Position numbers and translations under genes: made by a program. From NCBI GenBank assembly GCA_037976565.1, contig CP137674.1, positions 2,137,690 to 2,201,689 on the forward strand: a DNA stretch of 64,000 nt. The letters run 5' to 3'. Shown here piece after piece: positions 59,001 to 64,000 of this stretch. Position 1 is the stretch's first letter; each line of letters begins with the position of its first letter. The notes under the pieces were generated by a model. The model did not search any database, was not told where the DNA came from, and was given only the letters and a program-made list of their open reading frames with translations. The DNA is from Mesocentrotus franciscanus (Eukaryota > Echinodermata > Echinoidea > Camarodonta > Strongylocentrotidae).

Positions 59001-60222
59001 GAGAGGGTGAGAGAGGTGAGAGAACAGAGAGAACATAAAGAGAGGGTGAGAGAGGTGAGAGAACAGAGAGAACATAAAGAGAGGGTGAGAGAGGTGGGAG
59101 AACAGAGAACACAAAGAGAGGGTGAGAGAGGTGGGAGAACAGAGAACACAAATAGAGGGAGAGAGAGGTGAGAGAACAGAGAGAACTCAAAGAGAGAGAA
59201 GGAGAGAGGGTGGGAGAACAGAGAGAACACAAATAGAGGGAGAGAGAGGTGAGAGAACAGACAGAACACAAAGAGAGGGTGAGAGAGGTGGGAGAACAGA
59301 GAGGACACAAATAGAGGGTGAGAGAGGTGGGAGAACAGAGAACACAAAGAGAGAGAAGGAGAGAGGGGTAGGAGAACAGAGAACACAAATAGAGTGAGAG
59401 AGAGGTGAGAGAACAGAGAGAACTCAAAGAGAGAGAAGGAGAGAGGGGTGGGAGAACAGAGAGAACATAAAGAGAGGGTGAGAGAGGTGAGAGAACAGAG
59501 AGAACTTAAAAGAGAGAAGGAGAGAGGGGTGGGAGAACAGAGAGAACATAAAGAGAGGGTGAGAGAGGTGAGAGAACAGAGAGAACATAAAGAGAGGGTG
59601 AGAGAGGTGAGAGAACAGAGAGAACATAAAGAGAGGGTGAGAGAGGTGGGAGAACAGAGAACACAAAGAGAGGGTGAGAGAGGTGGGAGAACAGAGAACA
59701 CAAAGAGAGAGAAGGAGAGAGGGGTAGGAGAACAGAGAACACAAATAGAGGGAGAGAGAGGTGAGAGAACAGAGAGAACTCAAAGAGAGAGAAGGGAGAG
59801 AGGGGTGGGAGAACAGAGAGAACACAAATAGAGGGAGAGAGAGGTGGGAGAACAGACAGAACACAAAGAGAGGGTGAGAGAGGTGGGAGAACAGAGAGGA
59901 CACAAATAGAGGGTGAGAGAGGTGGGAGAACAGACAGAACACAAATAGAGGGAGAGAGGGGTGGGAGAACAGAGAGAACACAAAGAGGGGGAGAGAGAGG
60001 TGGGAGAACAGAGAGAACACAAAAAGAGGGTGAGAGAGGTGGGAGAACAGAGAAAACACAAAGAGAGGGTGAGAGAGGTGGGAGAACAGAGAGAACACAA
60101 AGAGAGGGTGAGAGAGGTGGGAGAACAGAGAAAACACAAAGAGAGGGTGAGAGAGGTGAGAGAACTCAAAGAGAGGGTGAGAGAGGTGGGAGAACAGAGA
60201 GAACATAAACATAAACATAAAC
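53069..60222 (+). repeat. Expanded GA-rich minisatellite (39-bp unit) with higher-order repeats
   Basis: About 7.15 kb. The basic unit is 39 bp (for example 53,592-53,630; core GTGGGAGAACAGAGAGAACA). Variants include 33 bp (missing AGAGA-type bases: GGGAGAACAGAGAACACAAA) and about 41 bp (AGAGAGAAGGAGAGAGGGGT). Variant order repeats at larger scale: the rare GGTTGGAGAAC unit occurs at about 55,636 and 57,723 within otherwise matching blocks about 2.09 kb apart, and the ACTTAAAGAGAGAGAAGG block recurs seven times. The + strand is nearly all purine. Since 39 and 33 are multiples of three and the unit has no stop, long open frames arise on both strands. They are not credible genes. Confidence 0.95.
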
Positions 60223-60371
60223 ATCCTTTCATCTGCTGAATTGAAGTGAGAGTTGGACTGATTGTTTATTGTTTATTATTCTGCATGAATGCTGAGTGAG
60301 ATTGAGACTAGTCTAGTGATAGCTAGGATACAGATCTATGCTTTGACTGCTTATAGGTCTATGCTGTCATC
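60223..60371 (+). other. Leader of the 2A LINE
   Basis: Unique sequence between the end of the minisatellite (last ACATAA triplets at about 60,222) and the first LINE ATG. Probably LINE 5' UTR; the exact 5' end cannot be set. Confidence 0.4.
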
Positions 60372-61883
60372 ATGCCTAGCTCTCTCCTAGATTACCTTTG
60401 CTGGCTATTCCTAGCAGCTTCTGTCATCAACATTCATGTACATCAAGGGCATATCGTGTCTGATCGTGATACTACATGTAGTATGAATCACAACCTGAGC
60501 TTTTATGGCAATCACCTCTGCAATTCAAAGAGTAATGACGCCAACTGGTTGCAGGACTCTCTATTTATGTCAACACTCGCCCGCAAGAGATCAAGGAACT
60601 GCCAGCACACCATGCATCGTGAGAGGCATACTCTTCTTTATTTGAGTTTTATATTGTTATCCAATGCTGCTGACATTGAACTGAATCCGGGGCCCAGAGC
60701 ACCGAAATACCCATGCCAGATATGTTCACGTGCCGTAACTTGGAAACAGCGTGGTGTAGCTTGTGATGACTGCGATCAGTGGTACCACGCCGACTGCATG
60801 GGAATGTCAACGCAAGTGTATGAAGCCTTGAACAGTGTGTCCTGGCATTGCATTAGATGTGGCATGCCACAGTTTTCGTCCAGCCTCTTTAACTCCACAA
60901 GCATAGAGGTCAGCAACACATTTGATGTTCTAGGATCACAAAGTGATGTCACTACGAGCAGCATGGAGACAACGACCAATAGCTCTTCATTATCTTTGGA
61001 TGGCCCTGGGTCACCGCAGTGGGCATCCTCTCCAGTAAATGTGAGGTCGTCTTCACCAGTAAATTTCAGAAAGGAGAAACAACACACCAAACCTAGAACT
61101 ATGAAAGTGCTCAACATAAACTTTCAGAGCATCAAGAATAAGAAGGAAGAATTGGCTGTACTCATTGAGACAACAGATCCTTCTGTTATCATTGGTACAG
61201 AAACCTGGCTCAACCCTACCATCAGGAGTTCAGAGATCTTCCCTTCCAACTTTGAAGTGATTCGCAAAGACAGACAAGATGGCTATGGCGGAGTATTACT
61301 GGCGATAAGGAATGACCTCATGTACGACACCATGGACACGACAGATGTTGGGGAGCAGGTCTTTGTTAAACTTTCATTCGGGGCTAACGTAAAGTTAATA
61401 ATTGGTGCTTTGTACCGTCCCCCAAACAGTGACATTAACTATCTCAATGACCTCTGCTCTATTGTTGAGAAGGTTGCATCCAGAAACAAGAAAGCAGCTT
61501 TGTGGATTGGTGGTGATCTGAACCTACCAGACATTGATTGGGTGAACCTCAGCATCAGCGGTCATAACTATCCAGCCAACATGAACAACAGATTGTTGGA
61601 CATGACCTATAACTGCGCCCTCCAACAGATGGTAACTTTTGCCACACGTGGAAAGAGCATTTTGGATCTATTTCTGACCAACCGACCATCTCTCGTCAAC
61701 AAGTGCACCCCACTACCAGGACTTGGGGACCATGACATAGCCAGTGTAGACACAGATGTAACAGCAAAGAGGCGCAAACCAGTGAAGAGGTTAGTGCACA
61801 TCTGGAAGAATGCCAACCTTGAGGAAATGAAGAGGAATGCCACACATATCAACGGCACTTCATGGAAACCCACAATGAACTGA
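60372..61883 (+). CDS. CR1-like LINE ORF: 2A motif, PHD finger and AP endonuclease (first intact segment)
   Basis: 503 aa. Residues 81-100 (MHRERHTLLYLSFILLSNAA) are signal-like and run directly into DIELNPGP (101-108), a DxExNPGP 2A ribosome-skipping motif; peptide release would fall between G107 and P108. A start at M81 (60,612) would give the compact signal-2A form known in sea-urchin CR1-like elements. Residues 115-163 form a PHD finger (C115, C118, C131, C134, H139, C142, C160, C163). Residues about 235-470 are an AP-type endonuclease (LNINFQSIKN, IIGTETWL, GALYRPPNSD, GGDLNLPDIDW, LGDHDI). The frame is lost near 61,870 and RT follows in other frames. The family is clear; activity of this copy is unlikely. 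Confidence 0.8.
   Translation: MPSSLLDYLCWLFLAASVINIHVHQGHIVSDRDTTCSMNHNLSFYGNHLCNSKSNDANWLQDSLFMSTLARKRSRNCQHTMHRERHTLLYLSFILLSNAADIELNPGPRAPKYPCQICSRAVTWKQRGVACDDCDQWYHADCMGMSTQVYEALNSVSWHCIRCGMPQFSSSLFNSTSIEVSNTFDVLGSQSDVTTSSMETTTNSSSLSLDGPGSPQWASSPVNVRSSSPVNFRKEKQHTKPRTMKVLNINFQSIKNKKEELAVLIETTDPSVIIGTETWLNPTIRSSEIFPSNFEVIRKDRQDGYGGVLLAIRNDLMYDTMDTTDVGEQVFVKLSFGANVKLIIGALYRPPNSDINYLNDLCSIVEKVASRNKKAALWIGGDLNLPDIDWVNLSISGHNYPANMNNRLLDMTYNCALQQMVTFATRGKSILDLFLTNRPSLVNKCTPLPGLGDHDIASVDTDVTAKRRKPVKRLVHIWKNANLEEMKRNATHINGTSWKPTMN
60672..60695 (+). other. 2A-like ribosome-skipping motif
   Basis: Codes DIELNPGP after a hydrophobic stretch (LLYLSFILLSNAA). It fits the DxExNPGP consensus exactly. 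It would split the N-terminal piece from the PHD-endonuclease-RT polyprotein during translation. Confidence 0.75.
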
Positions 61884-63903
61884 GCTCTGTCACTGACATG
61901 TGGGAGGAAATCAAGACCACCTTACAGAATTTGCTCCAAAAGCATGTACCGTCAAAGATGACCTCGAGCCGTTTTAATCAGCCGTGGATCACCTCTTCAG
62001 TTAAGCGGCTTGCCAGAAGGAAGAAACGTGCTTTCATACGAGCTCGCTCTACCAGCCTGCCACAAGATTTCCTAAAGTACAAAGATCGGAAAAAGTCTTC
62101 ACGGATGGCCTGCAAACAAGCGTACAGTGACTACATCAATCACATTATAAGTCCAGACATGTCCTCAAATCCCAAGCGCTTTTGGAGCTTTATTAACAGC
62201 AAGAGGAATGACAACACCGGAGTAGCACCTCTTAAAGCTCAAAGTGGAAGGACTATCTCAGATAGCACTGGCAAGGCACACATCTTGAATGAACAGTTTG
62301 CATCTGTCTTCAACAAGGATGAAGACATGACCACCATCAAAGACAAGGGACAAAACCTTTATCCAGACATGGATCAAATCAACATCAATCCTGCTGGAGT
62401 GTACAAGCTGCTTTCAACTCTGCAGATACACAAGGCTACTGGTCCAGATGGTCTACAAGCAAGGCTCCTGAAGGAACTTGCCATAGAACTTACACCTATC
62501 TTCACTATCCTCTTTCAAGCATCAGTCGACCAAGGCATCATTCCTGATGACTGGAAGAAAGCTGATGTAGTTCCTATCTTCAAGAAGGAGAGAGATATAA
62601 AGCGGAAAACTACAGACCAATCTCTCTGACCTCCATTGTGTGCAAGACCTTGGAACATATTGTTTGCAGCAGTATACTTGATCATCTCGACAACCATAAC
62701 ATCTTAAGTGATGCCCAGCATGGCTTTCGTAAGAAGCGCTCGTGCACATCTCAACTGTTACTAGCTGTGCAGGACCTTGCCAGAGGTATTGAGGATGGCG
62801 AACAACTTGATGTTATTCTTTTGGACTTGTCAAAAGCGTTCGACAAGGTTCCCCATGGTAGGCTGATGTACAAAGTCAACTATTATGGAATCAGAGGCAA
62901 TATCCATAAGTGGATTGATTGTCTACTCAGTAACCGGTCTCAGAGGGTTCTGCTTGAAGGAGTAGCATCACATGCATCACCTGTCCTTTCAGGGGTTCCT
63001 CAAGGTAGCGTGGTCGGACCTCTGCTCTTCCTTCTCTTCATTAACGACCTCCCGAGTATGTCTCCACACAGTCTACGGTGCGGCTCTTTGCTGATGACTG
63101 CATCATGTACAGAAAGGTCAAGACAGAGGAAGATACTGAACAACTGCAGAGGGACCTGGATGCTCTTCATGTATGGGAAGCAGACTGGCTTATGCAATTT
63201 CACCCGCAGAAATGCCAAGTTATGCATGTCACCAATAAGAGGAAAGCACTCAGGAGCTCAACACCTTACTGCATTCATGGAACGCCTCTAAAGGAAACTG
63301 AGAAAGCAAGATACCTTGGTGTTAACTTTCAGGAAAACATGAAGTGGAATCACCATGTGGATGCCATCGCCAAGTCGGCAAATTCTGTTAGCAGCTAGCT
63401 TCCTGCAGAGAAATATCAGAGACTGTCCTCTCAAGACAAAAGTGTTGTGCTACAAAACACTCGTCCTTCCAGTACTGGAGTATGCTGCTGTGGTATGGGA
63501 CCCATTTACTCAGAAGAACATCGCAAGATTAGAAATGGTACAACGTCGCTATGCCCGCTTCGCTTTAGGAGACTTTAGACGTACAAGCAGCGTAGCTGAT
63601 ATGCTAAAGCAACTCCAGTGGACCACACTCCAGGAAAGAAGGGCACAACAGAGAGTATGTATGGTCTACTGCATAATCCACAGGCTAATTGACATTCCTG
63701 ACGTACACCTCATTCCAGCCGCTGGGCCATCTACACGTGGGAATCCAAACAAGTTCCAAATCCCCTACGCCAGAACCCAAACGTATCAAAAGACATTCTT
63801 TCCTGATGCAATCAGACTATGGAACTCCATCCCAGCGAGTATAGTTAACAGCACCTCCTTAGCGATCTTCAAGCAGGGGGTGCAACAAATGAGGCTTCGT
63901 TAA
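61862..63903 (+). pseudogene. CR1-like LINE reverse transcriptase, frameshifted
   Basis: RT continues in four frames: 61,862-62,629 (connector and fingers: [32 protein letters not shown]), 62,638-63,291 ([51 protein letters not shown]), 63,078-63,398 ([25 protein letters not shown]), and 63,355-63,903 (LPVLEYAAVVWDP, QRRYARF, AIRLWNSIPASIVN, stop). Palm motifs including FADD are intact, but at least four frameshifts separate the pieces. After the stop there is a T-run and AT-rich 3' end up to the window limit. With 60,372-61,883 it is one nearly full-length element. Confidence 0.85.
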
Positions 63904-64000
63904 GCCTCTTTTGTTTTTTTTTTAGCCGCACATAGCATCAACTAGTAGTGAGATTTTTACTTGCACTATTCATCTGGGCACTCGACAAGCACAAGTACGA

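Noticed and set aside
53069..60222. Direct repeats of CRISPR-like length
   Set aside because: Repeats are contiguous, with no unique spacers, in a eukaryotic genome; this is a minisatellite.
52907..60232. Very long open frames (up to 1,018 codons) on both strands
   Set aside because: They follow from a stop-free GA-rich tandem repeat with a period divisible by three. All minus frames are open in places, and the translated units are simple repeats without any domain.

Overview
The window is eukaryotic and metazoan: AT-rich, with spliced genes carrying GT..AG introns and a dense load of transposons and microsatellites, plus one assembly gap (500 Ns, 45,184-45,683). A marine invertebrate deuterostome, most likely an echinoderm such as a sea urchin, fits best. 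The pointers are a CBM39 + GH16 beta-1,3-glucanase with intact catalytic residues and a CR1-like LINE carrying a 2A ribosome-skipping motif and a PHD finger. The species call is inference.

The core is a tandem segmental duplication of one secreted beta-1,3-glucan-binding / beta-1,3-glucanase gene. Copy A (CDS 1,603-23,270) and copy B (31,017-51,688) each have 13 coding exons with identical phases and, except for exon 4, identical lengths. By hand-spliced reading A is 545 aa and B 524 aa. Layout: signal peptide, CBM39 (exons 1-3), Pro/Thr linker (exon 4), GH16 domain (exons 5-13). A dead relic of a further exon 1 lies between them at 25,663-25,846. The GH16 parts are about 95% identical, but the CBM39 parts only about 82%, with mostly amino-acid-changing differences.

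Intron 4 of both copies holds an exon-like sequence (12,056-12,262 and 42,176-42,400). It would encode a cytoplasmic tail plus a transmembrane segment and end in a donor of the right phase to join exon 5. It looks like an alternative first exon for a membrane-anchored (type II) glucanase, now broken in A and one base out of frame in B.

Because introns of A and B still align, many insertions can be recognised against an empty site in the other copy. These include a pair of TTAA-flanked MITEs, a solo-LTR-like insert, a four-member family of palindromic MITEs, Penelope-like pieces with a hammerhead-ribozyme-like core, hAT-like CAGTGG elements, tRNA-derived SINEs, and LINE pieces of RTE, Rex1-like and CR1/L2-like types. 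A roughly 4-4.7 kb LINE sits just upstream of exon 1 of copy B.

The 3' flank of each copy carries the same GA-rich minisatellite: about 0.4 kb after A (24,938-25,352) and about 7.15 kb after B (53,069-60,222). In B it is built on a 39-bp unit with higher-order repeats, and its multiple-of-three period creates very long but spurious open frames on both strands. The window ends with a nearly full-length, frameshifted 2A-bearing CR1-like LINE (60,372 to about 64,000).
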